Below, in pieces: positions 1 to 6,915 of a DNA stretch of 20,027 nt. Position numbers and translations under genes: made by a program. A model generated the notes under the pieces. It was not told the DNA's origin and made no database searches. It saw only the letters and a program-made list of their open reading frames with translations. Source of the stretch: a virus. Location of the stretch: positions 1-20,027 of the IMG/VR virus record IMGVR_UViG_3300037071_000364, one strand, 5' to 3'. The stretch's first letter is position 1. Each line of letters starts with the position of its first letter.

Positions 1-39
1 GAGGAAATTTATACCTATTACTTAAAGAATAAGAGATGA
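1..39 (+). CDS. 3' end of an upstream gene (partial)
   Basis: The first 12 codons of the window are open and end in TGA at 37-39, reading EEIYTYYLKNKR. The stop overlaps the next start codon in the ATGA arrangement that is used repeatedly in this operon, which supports a real gene end. Too little is visible to name a function. Confidence 0.5.
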   Translation, partial: EEIYTYYLKNKR

Positions 40-230
40 ACAACTGGAGTAACGAATGGTTAAATAAATGTGTAGAGGTGTTTTTAGAAAATAGGCTTAA
101 GCGAGGGTTGCCGTCAGATACATTTAAAATATGCGTTAAACGAGAGTATTTTGAAAACAAAGAAAGTATATTAAATCCACCAAAAGATTCAAACTTGAAC
201 CTAAATAACATAAATAATGGAAGAGAATAA
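36..230 (+). CDS. Hypothetical small phage protein (64 aa)
   Basis: A 64-codon reading frame that starts inside an ATGA overlap with the preceding gene and overlaps the next gene by 14 nt, so it is probably translationally coupled to both. The protein is charged and has no signal peptide or membrane segment. Its N-terminal half looks helical (WSNEWLNKCVEVFLENRL) and its C-terminus is Asn-rich and low in complexity. I do not recognise a family. The last third (from about 155) also carries a second open frame ending KRFKLEPK-stop at 206-208. That frame resembles the C-terminus of the HNH gene at 3516-4037, so the end of this gene may be overprinted on an older fragment. Confidence 0.6.
   Translation: MNNWSNEWLNKCVEVFLENRLKRGLPSDTFKICVKREYFENKESILNPPKDSNLNLNNINNGRE
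182..208 (+). repeat. Repeat copy A linked to HNH 3' end and portal gene
   Basis: Bases 191-208 (AAACTTGAACCTAAATAA) are identical to 4020-4037 at the end of the HNH gene, and 182-201 (AAAAGATTCAAACTTGAACC) are identical to 7660-7679 in the portal gene. All three can be read in the phase FKLEPK or YKLEPK. Confidence 0.7.
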
Positions 231-651
231 ATATTACACGCCAGATTTAACAGAGCTTCATTTCGGACAGGAGATAGAAGTTTTTAATAATCCCCATAAA
301 TGCTATTTTGAACACGGTAACGACAATGAGTGGTTGGAGAATAAAATAAACTATGGATTATTGGGCGATATGGCTAATGTAATGCGTTTATTAATGGATA
401 AGCAGATTAGAGTTAAGTATCTTGATAAGAGTGATATTGAGTCATTAGGATTCATGGAAAGTTCAACTAAAGGTTTCTTTGAAAAGCCAAATGGTAGGTT
501 TTATATAATATTTGATTACTGGTTAACAGATAAAGATTATGAGTTTATGAAGGTTCGTATTGATGATGAAGAAAGTGAATTTAGTTTTTCTGGTATGTTA
601 AAGAATAAATCAGAGTTAATTAATCAACTTAAAAGATGTAAAGCTCTATGA
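217..651 (+). CDS. Hypothetical phage protein (144 aa)
   Basis: The start lies 14 nt inside the preceding gene, and the stop overlaps the next start (ATGA at 648-651). The N-terminus, YYTPDLTELHFGQEIEVF, matches my memory of an uncharacterised family common in Bacteroidota phages and prophages that opens with YYTPxxxExxxGxE. The protein is acidic, mixed alpha/beta, and has no membrane segment or catalytic motif I can point to. Its neighbours are other small unknown genes ahead of a nuclease cluster, so it is probably an early or middle accessory gene. The family resemblance is from recall and its function is not known to me. Confidence 0.75.
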   Translation: MEENKYYTPDLTELHFGQEIEVFNNPHKCYFEHGNDNEWLENKINYGLLGDMANVMRLLMDKQIRVKYLDKSDIESLGFMESSTKGFFEKPNGRFYIIFDYWLTDKDYEFMKVRIDDEESEFSFSGMLKNKSELINQLKRCKAL

Positions 652-980
652 TAAAGAATAAAGATTACTGGATTCACGAGCGATATTCTATGCTACAAGG
701 CAGTGAACTATATTCAGGTGACTTAGACACCGATCCGATTGAGCAAGCGGAGTTCGACGCACATGACCATATCGCTTATGATGGAAATGGTAATAAGTTG
801 CCATTTTCAATCAGTTTAAGTATCTTTGGGCAAGAGATTGATAGGAGAGAAGAGTTGATTGAGAATAAGCCGAAGACTTACCGCCGATGGGACCAGAAGA
901 TTTGTGTGAGTATAATTGTCTTTAGTAATATGGACAATTACTTTATTTATGAAAACAGTGATTTAATATTAGAGAAATGA
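648..980 (+). CDS. Hypothetical phage protein (110 aa)
   Basis: This gene overlaps both neighbours by 4 nt in the ATGA pattern (648-651 and 977-980), a strong sign that all three are real and translated together. The protein is soluble and acidic in the middle, with EQAEFDAHDHIAYDGNGNK around residues 31-50, and it has a hydrophobic beta-like strand (CVSIIVFS) near the C-terminus. No catalytic motif or known domain is evident. I do not recognise it. Confidence 0.65.
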   Translation: MIKNKDYWIHERYSMLQGSELYSGDLDTDPIEQAEFDAHDHIAYDGNGNKLPFSISLSIFGQEIDRREELIENKPKTYRRWDQKICVSIIVFSNMDNYFIYENSDLILEK

Positions 981-1141
981 AATTACAAGAGTTTATAGGA
1001 GAATTTGTTATTTATGGCGGTAGATTAAAATCGCCAAAGAAGACTGAAAATGGTTTTACGCAAGAATTTGATTTCAGCAGCCTTCCGAACGATAAAAGAG
1101 AATATTTTGAAAATAAGTTTAAAAAACTAAAACTTAAATAA
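977..1141 (+). CDS. Hypothetical small basic protein (54 aa)
   Basis: A short reading frame starts at the ATG inside an ATGA overlap with the previous stop and ends in a TAA that shares its last base with the next start (TAATG at 1139-1143). Without it, 160 nt of an otherwise gapless operon would be empty. The protein begins MKLQEFIGEFVIYGG, contains SSLPNDKREYFENKFKK, and ends in a lysine-rich tail (KKLKLK). The C-terminal half looks like a basic helix. Function is unknown. The two junction overlaps are the main evidence that it is real. Confidence 0.65.
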   Translation: MKLQEFIGEFVIYGGRLKSPKKTENGFTQEFDFSSLPNDKREYFENKFKKLKLK

Positions 1142-1326
1142 TGGATAACGAGAAAATGGAGAAATTAGCTGATGCGGCTTTAAAAAACTTATTAAAAAAT
1201 AAAGGACTTGAAGAGGCTTTCAAAAAAGATTTTGAAGATTTTTTAATTTTAGGTAATGAATATGGCACAAGACACACCGATAAGTGGATGGAAGAATATA
1301 AGCAAAGTTTAAAAACCAATAAATAA
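1141..1326 (+). CDS. Hypothetical small helical protein (61 aa)
   Basis: The start overlaps the stop of the 54-aa gene by one base (TAATG), and the gene ends 7 nt before the next start. The protein is rich in Lys, Glu and Leu and looks all-helical (MEKLADAALKNLLKNKG, then EEAFKKDFEDFLIL). It could be a small binding protein. I see no helix-turn-helix signature, membrane span or catalytic residues, and I do not recognise it. Confidence 0.6.
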   Translation: MDNEKMEKLADAALKNLLKNKGLEEAFKKDFEDFLILGNEYGTRHTDKWMEEYKQSLKTNK

Positions 1327-1333
1327 AATAAAT

Positions 1334-2032
1334 ATGTCAAAAGAAAGATTAATCAAGAAGATCGCGGTAAACGCAAACGGACTTAAGGGGCTTACCCTGT
1401 CTGGAATTTATGAAACAATGAAGGACAACAAAGTTGTAGAGAATGAGTTCTTAGATGGAGTTAAGACACCAATTAACACGGATTTAGAAGGCCGTATCGA
1501 AGACTTACGTACACACGTATTAGGCATTTGTGGATTACTACACGAAAAGACCTCTAAGCAGGAGAGAATTGACTTAATGGCTGGATGTGACATCGTCTCC
1601 TTCGAGTTCCGTAAAGGTAAATTAGGATGGTTAAAGATTAAGGCTACTAGCAGAGTATTCGATACTAAATTTCAAACATTAACCACCCCTAAGATTAGCT
1701 TAGAAGATGGATATGAGCATTTCGAGCCAATGATGGAAACTTTAGATGAGATATTAGAAGAAGTTGACCAGTACGTGAAGGGACTAAAGAAACTATCTGA
1801 TAAGGATTTAGCGGTAAGTTGGATTCGTCATAAAGGTGGTGATGTAACAATGGATATGTTAAACGCTATGACTGACGAGGAGTTAAAAGACTTCTGTGTT
1901 AATCATATCGAGAAGAAACTGGGTGGATTCACTATCTTAAACGAGGATGTGGTAGAAGAAGGTGAAGAATCTACTGAAGAGACAGAATCTACAGAAGAAG
2001 TTATTGAGGAAGAAACAGAAGATAAATTTTAA
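1334..2032 (+). CDS. Hypothetical protein with acidic C-terminal tail (232 aa)
   Basis: The N-terminal 200 residues look like a folded basic-to-neutral domain. About the last 30 residues are almost only Glu, Thr, Ser, Asp and Val and end in EEETEDKF. An acidic disordered tail ending in an aromatic residue is typical of single-stranded DNA-binding proteins and other replication-fork proteins, which use it to recruit partners, and of some DNA mimics. I see no clear OB-fold signature, so an SSB-like role is inference from the tail and the nuclease neighbours only. The gene sits 7 nt after its upstream neighbour and 2 nt before the exonuclease gene, so the three are probably co-transcribed. Family not recognised. 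Confidence 0.75.
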   Translation: MSKERLIKKIAVNANGLKGLTLSGIYETMKDNKVVENEFLDGVKTPINTDLEGRIEDLRTHVLGICGLLHEKTSKQERIDLMAGCDIVSFEFRKGKLGWLKIKATSRVFDTKFQTLTTPKISLEDGYEHFEPMMETLDEILEEVDQYVKGLKKLSDKDLAVSWIRHKGGDVTMDMLNAMTDEELKDFCVNHIEKKLGGFTILNEDVVEEGEESTEETESTEEVIEEETEDKF

Positions 2033-2034
2033 TT

Positions 2035-2730
2035 ATGAAGTATTTTATAGATACAGAGTTCATTGAGGGGTTTCACAAGCCCCTTTTTGGAAAGAAAAGA
2101 CACTTTATTGATTTAATCAGTATTGGTATTGTTTGCGAAGATGGTCGAGAATACTATGCTATTAGTAATGAGTTTAATACAAAAGATGCTGATAATTGGG
2201 TTAAAGAAAATGTTATTAATAAACTCCCAAGCAATGTATTTAATGGTCATAATGCTAATGAAGTGAAATTATATAAATCTAATACCCAAATATCTAAAGA
2301 TATAATTAAATTTTGTCAGCCATTGCATCCAGAAACAGCGCTTCCGTTTGATGAATCAGACTTGGAGTATAGTGTAAATAGAGAGGTTCTTAAAGCAGCT
2401 TTACCAGAATTTTACGCTTACTATGCAGATTATGATTGGGTTCTATTTTGCTCTCTATTTGGCAGAATGATTGATTTGCCAAAAGGCTTTCCAATGTATT
2501 GTAATGATATTAAGCAAATGCTACATGAATATGCTGAAAGGCTTTCTATCTATCTTCCAACTAGGTATATGTATGGTGACAAAGACGACACTCCTGAAAT
2601 AAAGTATTCTCATTTAACTTCTTGCAGAGCCTTTGAAGAGTTGAAAAACGAAAACGAGCATGATGCTTTAGCCGATGCGAGATGGAATAAAAAGGTTTAC
2701 GATTATTTACAAACTAGAAAATTAGGTTAA
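2035..2730 (+). CDS. DEDDh 3'-5' exoribonuclease, RNase AS-like
   Basis: The N-terminus carries the exonuclease motif FIDTEF (D6, E8), followed by IDLISIGIVCEDGREYYA, which is close to the signature I recall for the RNase AS/Rv2179c family. A second motif around YADYDW (D132 or D134), with FxxLFGRM after it, fits the ExoII position. H209-x4-D214 in EHDALADA gives the DEDDh C-terminal motif. All four metal or general-base positions therefore seem present, and 231 aa is a normal to slightly long size. Family members degrade single-stranded RNA 3'-5', the mycobacterial one preferring poly(A). The phage substrate is not shown by sequence. It lies 2 nt after the acidic-tail gene and 1 nt before a PD-(D/E)XK nuclease gene. 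Confidence 0.85.
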   Translation: MKYFIDTEFIEGFHKPLFGKKRHFIDLISIGIVCEDGREYYAISNEFNTKDADNWVKENVINKLPSNVFNGHNANEVKLYKSNTQISKDIIKFCQPLHPETALPFDESDLEYSVNREVLKAALPEFYAYYADYDWVLFCSLFGRMIDLPKGFPMYCNDIKQMLHEYAERLSIYLPTRYMYGDKDDTPEIKYSHLTSCRAFEELKNENEHDALADARWNKKVYDYLQTRKLG

Positions 2731-2731
2731 T

Positions 2732-3514
2732 ATGATTCATAATTTATTTCCAAACGAGGTATATTTAGAACCAATCTCTCATAGATATTATGACGGAGAA
2801 GGTAACGAGTATATCTCGTTTTCTAAACTATACGGATTCTTAGTAGAGAAATTCGATGCTAATAAAATAGCAGGACAGTATAAATCTATGTCTAAAGAAG
2901 AGGTGTTAGGCATGTGGCAGCAAGCTACAGACAATGGCACAAGGATAGATAAGGCTTTAGAAAAGTATGCTCAAACAGCCACTATTTTAGATTCTGACCA
3001 AGACTTAAAACAACTACTATCTCAAGTATTAGAAAAGTATAAAGTCTATAATAACACTTTTGAGCAAGGCATCCCGTACTCTAAGAAGTATAGAGTTGCT
3101 GGTAGCTGGGATAAACTAAGCTTAGTAACTAATCGCAAGGATAGTAAGTTTCATCTATCTGACTTTAAATGCTTCGAGAAAGGTTTTGATTCATTGTTTA
3201 AGGTAAGTGGACAGGCGTGGTTGCATGAGCCGTTTAGCCATCTGCCTAATAACAAATATTCTAAAATTAGTATGCAATTATCTTTTTATGCTTATTTATT
3301 TGAAAATCTAACTGGTCGTAAGTGTGAGAGGCTTTTTATTGATTTAATAATTCCTAAATGGAATAAGCAAAATCAATTATTGAGCTTTGAAAACATGACA
3401 ATTCCAGTGAATTATTTAAAAAATGATATAATCTGTTTTTTAGAACACTTTAAATCAGATATATTAAATTTATTGAGTAATACTGTAAATATTAACCATG
3501 AAGAATTATTTTAA
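2732..3514 (+). CDS. PD-(D/E)XK (RecB-like) nuclease
   Basis: Motifs of the RecB/Cas4-type nuclease fold appear in order: GTRID near residue 69, E111, AGSWDKL with D127, SDFK with D144 and K146, and QLSFYAYLFE with Q182 and Y186. The 260-aa length suits a stand-alone phage nuclease. Enzymes of this group are usually DNA exonucleases or endonucleases that act in recombination, replication clean-up or host DNA degradation. The exact role here is inference. It starts one base after the exoribonuclease stop (TAATATG) and ends one base before the chosen start of the homing endonuclease, so the three form a tandem nuclease block. The C-terminus appears intact. Confidence 0.8.
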   Translation: MIHNLFPNEVYLEPISHRYYDGEGNEYISFSKLYGFLVEKFDANKIAGQYKSMSKEEVLGMWQQATDNGTRIDKALEKYAQTATILDSDQDLKQLLSQVLEKYKVYNNTFEQGIPYSKKYRVAGSWDKLSLVTNRKDSKFHLSDFKCFEKGFDSLFKVSGQAWLHEPFSHLPNNKYSKISMQLSFYAYLFENLTGRKCERLFIDLIIPKWNKQNQLLSFENMTIPVNYLKNDIICFLEHFKSDILNLLSNTVNINHEELF

Positions 3515-3515
3515 T

Positions 3516-4037
3516 ATGGATGATTTTAAAGAAATAACTGGATATCCTAATTATCTTATTTGTAAAGACGGAAGGGTATGGAATAACAAAAGATTGTTTT
3601 TTCTTAAGCCAACTGTTTCTATGAATGGATATCATCAAGTAACTTTGTTTAATGATAAAATTCAAAAAACTCATAAACCACATAGATTGGTAGCATTAGC
3701 TTTTATTCCTAATCCAGAAAATAAACCTCAAGTAAATCACATCAACGGCATTAAAACTGATAATCGAGTTGAAAACTTAGAGTGGAATACATCTAGTGAA
3801 AATCTTTTTCATGCTCATAGAACTGGACTTAAAAAACCAGGAGAGCTTCAAAGGATTGTGGTTAGTAAAATGATGTCAAAAGAAGTTATAGATATCGTTA
3901 CTGGAGAAGTATATCCATCTAGAAAAATAGCTGCCGAAAAAAATGGTATTAATGAAGACACTTTATGTGGTTATTTGTTGGGGAATAGAAAAAACAAAAC
4001 AAATCTTAGATATAAATATAAACTTGAACCTAAATAA
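3516..4037 (+). CDS. HNH homing endonuclease (NUMOD4-HNH-NUMOD1)
   Basis: The N-terminus FKEITGYPNYLICKDGRVWN is a NUMOD4 DNA-binding motif. Next come PHRLVALAFIPNP and VNHINGIKTDNRVENLEW, the HNH_3 core, with the catalytic-type His in NHINGIKTDN near residue 75 and the Asn of DNR near 83. A NUMOD1 module (IVTGEVYPSRKIAAEK...) fills roughly residues 125-167. The domain order matches free-standing phage homing endonucleases, which nick or cut cognate DNA lacking them. I chose the ATG at 3516 because it gives the TAATATG junction seen at the two preceding or following genes and removes a 17-nt overlap. An in-frame ATG at 3498 is the alternative. Its last 18 nt recur at 191-208. Confidence 0.88.
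   Translation: MDDFKEITGYPNYLICKDGRVWNNKRLFFLKPTVSMNGYHQVTLFNDKIQKTHKPHRLVALAFIPNPENKPQVNHINGIKTDNRVENLEWNTSSENLFHAHRTGLKKPGELQRIVVSKMMSKEVIDIVTGEVYPSRKIAAEKNGINEDTLCGYLLGNRKNKTNLRYKYKLEPK
4020..4037 (+). repeat. Repeat copy B at the 3' end of the HNH gene
   Basis: Eighteen bases including the HNH stop codon are identical to 191-208. In both places an ATGGAA start begins exactly 8 nt after the repeat. Confidence 0.7.
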
Positions 4038-4045
4038 GTAAAAAA

Positions 4046-4228
4046 ATGGAAAGAATGAAAATAGCAAACATCGGATTTATGGCATGTATGGGACTGGCAT
4101 TATTCTCGATACTTTGTTTATGTCTCGCATGGATAGACAACGAAAGGGACTATAAAGAACTACAAAAGAGTATCAATAGTCCAGTTTATCCTGATACTCC
4201 TAATTACTACAAAAGGTGTAATAAGTAA
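4046..4228 (+). CDS. Small single-pass membrane protein (60 aa)
   Basis: A basic N-terminus (MERMKIAN) precedes one hydrophobic stretch of about 22 residues containing MACMGLALFSILCLCLAWI, then a charged, soluble tail of about 30 residues. This predicts an inner-membrane anchor with a short tail. Cysteines within the segment might suggest a lipoprotein, but no clear lipobox is placed after a cleavable signal. Holin, holin regulator or superinfection-exclusion roles are all possible, and nothing in the sequence selects one. It is the last gene before the terminator at 4258-4282. Confidence 0.65.
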   Translation: MERMKIANIGFMACMGLALFSILCLCLAWIDNERDYKELQKSINSPVYPDTPNYYKRCNK

Positions 4229-4247
4229 AATTGATTAAATAATTCAT

Positions 4248-4255
4248 TAAATTTG
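4248..4255 (+). promoter_or_regulatory. Candidate -7 promoter element TAAATTTG
   Basis: An exact match to the Bacteroidota -7 consensus TAnnTTTG in the gap before the pre-terminase gene. Initiation a few bases downstream would fall in the left arm of the hairpin at 4258-4282, so such a transcript would lack the full terminator stem. No TTG box at a proper -33 spacing is visible (nearest TTG at 4231-4233). Confidence 0.35.
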
Positions 4256-4257
4256 GA

Positions 4258-4282
4258 GAGGAACGAGATGTTCCTCTTTTTT
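4258..4282 (+). terminator. Intrinsic terminator after the early/middle operon
   Basis: A perfect 7-bp stem, GAGGAAC/GTTCCTC, with a 5-nt loop is followed by six T residues. It separates the small-gene and nuclease operon from the packaging genes. The next start codon is only 12 nt past the T run. Confidence 0.85.
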
Positions 4283-4294
4283 AATTTATATAAT

Positions 4295-4840
4295 ATGAGT
4301 TTACTATTTTACACAGACTTAAAGAACAATGTAGTTCTTAGAAGAGATTGCGTTGATTTATGTCCAGAATTAAAACTTATAAACGATAAAGAGCTACTCT
4401 TTATTATTCTAGTCTATGATTATCATTCTATCTATAGACAGTTCCCAGAAAGACAAAGATTATCAAGAGCCATATTCCATGTATTTGGAGATAATGTACC
4501 TAATTTATTAGACCCAGAAAAGCATCCACAAAAGATTAAAATTGCAATAGATTCTTATAGGTCTTTGCAATACGACCCAAACGTAGAGCTTATTGACCTT
4601 TACAATAGAAAGATTCAAGAGCAAATGTCTATATTGGAGGAAGATAAATCTACTATAGGTATTAAGAATGCCTCTGAGAATATTGACAGGTTCAGGAAAC
4701 TTATTAGAGCTATCGAATCAGAGGTCATTGAATCCACTTTAATGGAAGGTAAACTTAGTGGTAAAATGGAATTAAGTTTCTTAGAAAGATTCAAGTCCAA
4801 CCAAAAAATGTATAGAGCATCAACCGCTAAACGAGGATAA
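4295..4840 (+). CDS. Conserved pre-terminase protein, candidate small terminase subunit
   Basis: The frame is open from 4253, but an upstream start would put the terminator hairpin inside the gene, so the ATG at 4295 (TAATATG context) is the better start and gives 181 aa. The protein opens MSLLFYTDLKNN and contains VYDYHSIYRQFPERQRLSRAIF, which resembles my recollection of a protein found upstream of TerL in Bacteroidota phages. The second half is helical and charged, with QEQMSILEEDKS and a coiled-coil-like run up to about residue 165. It ends one base before terL, the usual place for the small terminase subunit. No helix-turn-helix is clear, so TerS is inferred from position. Confidence 0.6.
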   Translation: MSLLFYTDLKNNVVLRRDCVDLCPELKLINDKELLFIILVYDYHSIYRQFPERQRLSRAIFHVFGDNVPNLLDPEKHPQKIKIAIDSYRSLQYDPNVELIDLYNRKIQEQMSILEEDKSTIGIKNASENIDRFRKLIRAIESEVIESTLMEGKLSGKMELSFLERFKSNQKMYRASTAKRG

Positions 4841-4841
4841 T

Positions 4842-6875
4842 ATGAGAGCTGAAGAGATTGATGATATACCACACGCCCCTTATGTGAAGGGAAAGAATTT
4901 TTTGCCAAATCCCATAGTTGTAAATGGAATACCAGATTATGCCGATGGAGTTAAAAATCCAAAGATTATAGGTACTCCAGATTATGAGATATTTTGGCAG
5001 GAACAAATCTATAGATGTATTAATGGCTATCAAACTGGAGGTATATTCCTTCCAGGAAGATTCTATTATTATATGAACTTCAATTCTATGTTAACCATTA
5101 ATGGAGTTATTACACCTGATTTTTGCGATTTACATTTAGAATTATGTTATATAATCGAATGGTGTAAAAAGAATCAAAAGAACTTAGTTATTGGAAAGAA
5201 GCGTCGAGCTGGTGTATCTGAGTTTACTCAAAAGGCTGTAATAGATCATGGGTTTAGATTCAATGAGGTTTATCAGGGTGGTATAGCGGCAGGACAAAAG
5301 AAGTATGCAGAAGATTTCATGACAAAGTGGAGTGATTCTGAATCGCTATTAGTTCCTGAGTTAAAGGTAAATACTTTGCTTAAAAATCCTGACGAAGTGG
5401 TGTCTGGGTATAAGATAACAGAAAACGGTAAGGATGTAGAGAAGAATAATGGGTGTAAATTATTAGTTCGTACCATGCACAATAATCCTAATATGTTTAA
5501 GGGATTGTTTTTAAATGATGCTGTAGCAGAGGAGAGTGGAGAGTTTGAACATTTGATAGAATGGATTGCGGCTACAGAAGATTGCTTAGTGGATGGAGAT
5601 GTTCAAGTAGGTACTTTTTACATTTACGGTACGGGCGGCAGAATTGAAAAAGGGTCTAAGGACTTTAAGATAGTTTGGGAGAATCCTGATGAATATAATT
5701 GTGTTAAATTCTTAATAGCAGGAGATAGATTCAAAAAGCCTTTTTATGGTGGCGCTACTCGTAACGGTAAAGATATTTCTGTAATTCCAAATTTGCTTAA
5801 AAAATACAAAGCATATCAATGTGTAGGTATGGAAGATAGGGAAGCTGCATTAGAGCATATTAAGAAAAAGAGAATAGAATTAAAGAAAGGTAAGCTAGAG
5901 AAGTATCTTAAATATTGTCAGAATAATCCATTAGACGAATCGGAGATTTTCAGGAAAACAAATTCTAACGATTTTGATACAGAACTGTTAAATGCACAAG
6001 ATTTTTCGATTAACAGTAATAAGCCAAGGTATTCTAAATATAAATTAGAGTGGGATAGAGACATTGACGGTAAAATCAAAACACCGTTAAAAGTAACGGC
6101 TCATCCTGCGAAAGACTTAGACGACGAGAAAGATTGTATATTGATTTTAGACGGCTACCATCCTGCAAAGCAGTATCAAAATTTATATGTTGCTGGTATT
6201 GACGGTTACGATCAGGATAAGGCAGCGTCTTCTAAATCTTTAGGAGCTATGTGTGTTATTACTCGTAAAAATACATTTGGAATACCTCATAATATGCCAG
6301 TGGCAGTTATAAGAACGCGTCCTAAGCGTAAAGAAATATTCTTTGAGATGTGCGTAAAGCTTTCTGTTTATTATGATTTAGTGAGAAATACATTAGGTGA
6401 TTTAGCGCATAGTTCTGGTTTGTTGAAGACATATAGTGAGATGGGGTGTATTAAGTATTTAGCTCCACGTCCTACTAAGTTTGAGAGTGAAAATACCCAA
6501 CAGGCACATGAATATTGGGTAAGGCTAACTACATATAGTAGGCCAATGAGAACTGGTTTAATGCAATCAGCTATTTTCGATCACTCAACTAATATTTGGT
6601 TTCCTGATTTAATAAAGGAGTTAATGGATTTTGATGAAACTGAAGATGATAGTGATAATGACTTAGCGGATGCTTATGGTATTGCTTTAATGCAGGATGT
6701 AAGTGAAACGGCTCCTGTTCGAGATAAGAAAGAAACTAATCAAAACAATCCTTATTCTTTCGGATGTTGGATAGAAGAGAATGGAGAATTAGTTTACAAA
6801 GAAGAGTTTGTAGATTCTAATCAAAGAAGTAGACCTGACAATCCAGAAAAGGATTTTAATGGCTTTGGGTCATAA
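4842..6875 (+). CDS. terL: Terminase large subunit (ATPase and nuclease)
   Basis: This is the motor that drives DNA into the prohead and cuts the concatemer. The ATPase domain has a Walker A-like loop GKKRRAGVSE (G118-S126), a Walker B region LNDAVAEESGEF with acidic E230/E231, and a coupling motif YIYGTGG (262-266). The RNase H-like nuclease domain shows a first acidic residue in AGIDGYDQD (D454), a middle one near LGDLAH (D520) and the distal motif NDLADAYG (D607, D610). At 677 aa it is a usual TerL length with no truncation. The Walker A is a divergent form without the classic GKT/GKS ending, as seen in several phage terminases. It follows the pre-terminase gene by 1 nt and precedes the portal gene. 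Confidence 0.93.
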   Translation: MRAEEIDDIPHAPYVKGKNFLPNPIVVNGIPDYADGVKNPKIIGTPDYEIFWQEQIYRCINGYQTGGIFLPGRFYYYMNFNSMLTINGVITPDFCDLHLELCYIIEWCKKNQKNLVIGKKRRAGVSEFTQKAVIDHGFRFNEVYQGGIAAGQKKYAEDFMTKWSDSESLLVPELKVNTLLKNPDEVVSGYKITENGKDVEKNNGCKLLVRTMHNNPNMFKGLFLNDAVAEESGEFEHLIEWIAATEDCLVDGDVQVGTFYIYGTGGRIEKGSKDFKIVWENPDEYNCVKFLIAGDRFKKPFYGGATRNGKDISVIPNLLKKYKAYQCVGMEDREAALEHIKKKRIELKKGKLEKYLKYCQNNPLDESEIFRKTNSNDFDTELLNAQDFSINSNKPRYSKYKLEWDRDIDGKIKTPLKVTAHPAKDLDDEKDCILILDGYHPAKQYQNLYVAGIDGYDQDKAASSKSLGAMCVITRKNTFGIPHNMPVAVIRTRPKRKEIFFEMCVKLSVYYDLVRNTLGDLAHSSGLLKTYSEMGCIKYLAPRPTKFESENTQQAHEYWVRLTTYSRPMRTGLMQSAIFDHSTNIWFPDLIKELMDFDETEDDSDNDLADAYGIALMQDVSETAPVRDKKETNQNNPYSFGCWIEENGELVYKEEFVDSNQRSRPDNPEKDFNGFGS

Positions 6876-6891
6876 CATTAGATATTTTAGT

Positions 6892-6899
6892 TATTTTTG
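6892..6899 (+). promoter_or_regulatory. Candidate promoter element TATTTTTG before portal gene
   Basis: An exact TAnnTTTG match in the 40-nt gap between terL and portal, ending 16 nt before the portal ATG. An AT box (TAAAATAG) follows it. A TTTG at 6864-6867 is slightly too far upstream for a standard -33 element. Confidence 0.5.
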
Positions 6900-6915
6900 A
6901 ATAAAATAGTCATAA

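Noticed and set aside
4253-4294. Upstream extension of the pre-terminase gene to 4253
   Set aside because: It would begin at a TTG in the promoter-like octamer and run through the terminator hairpin. The ATG at 4295 has the TAATATG context used by neighbours.
4827-5033. Minus-strand small hydrophobic reading frame at the start of terL
   Set aside because: It overlaps the end of the pre-terminase gene and the start of terL antisense, with no promoter or conserved feature. It is a composition artefact.
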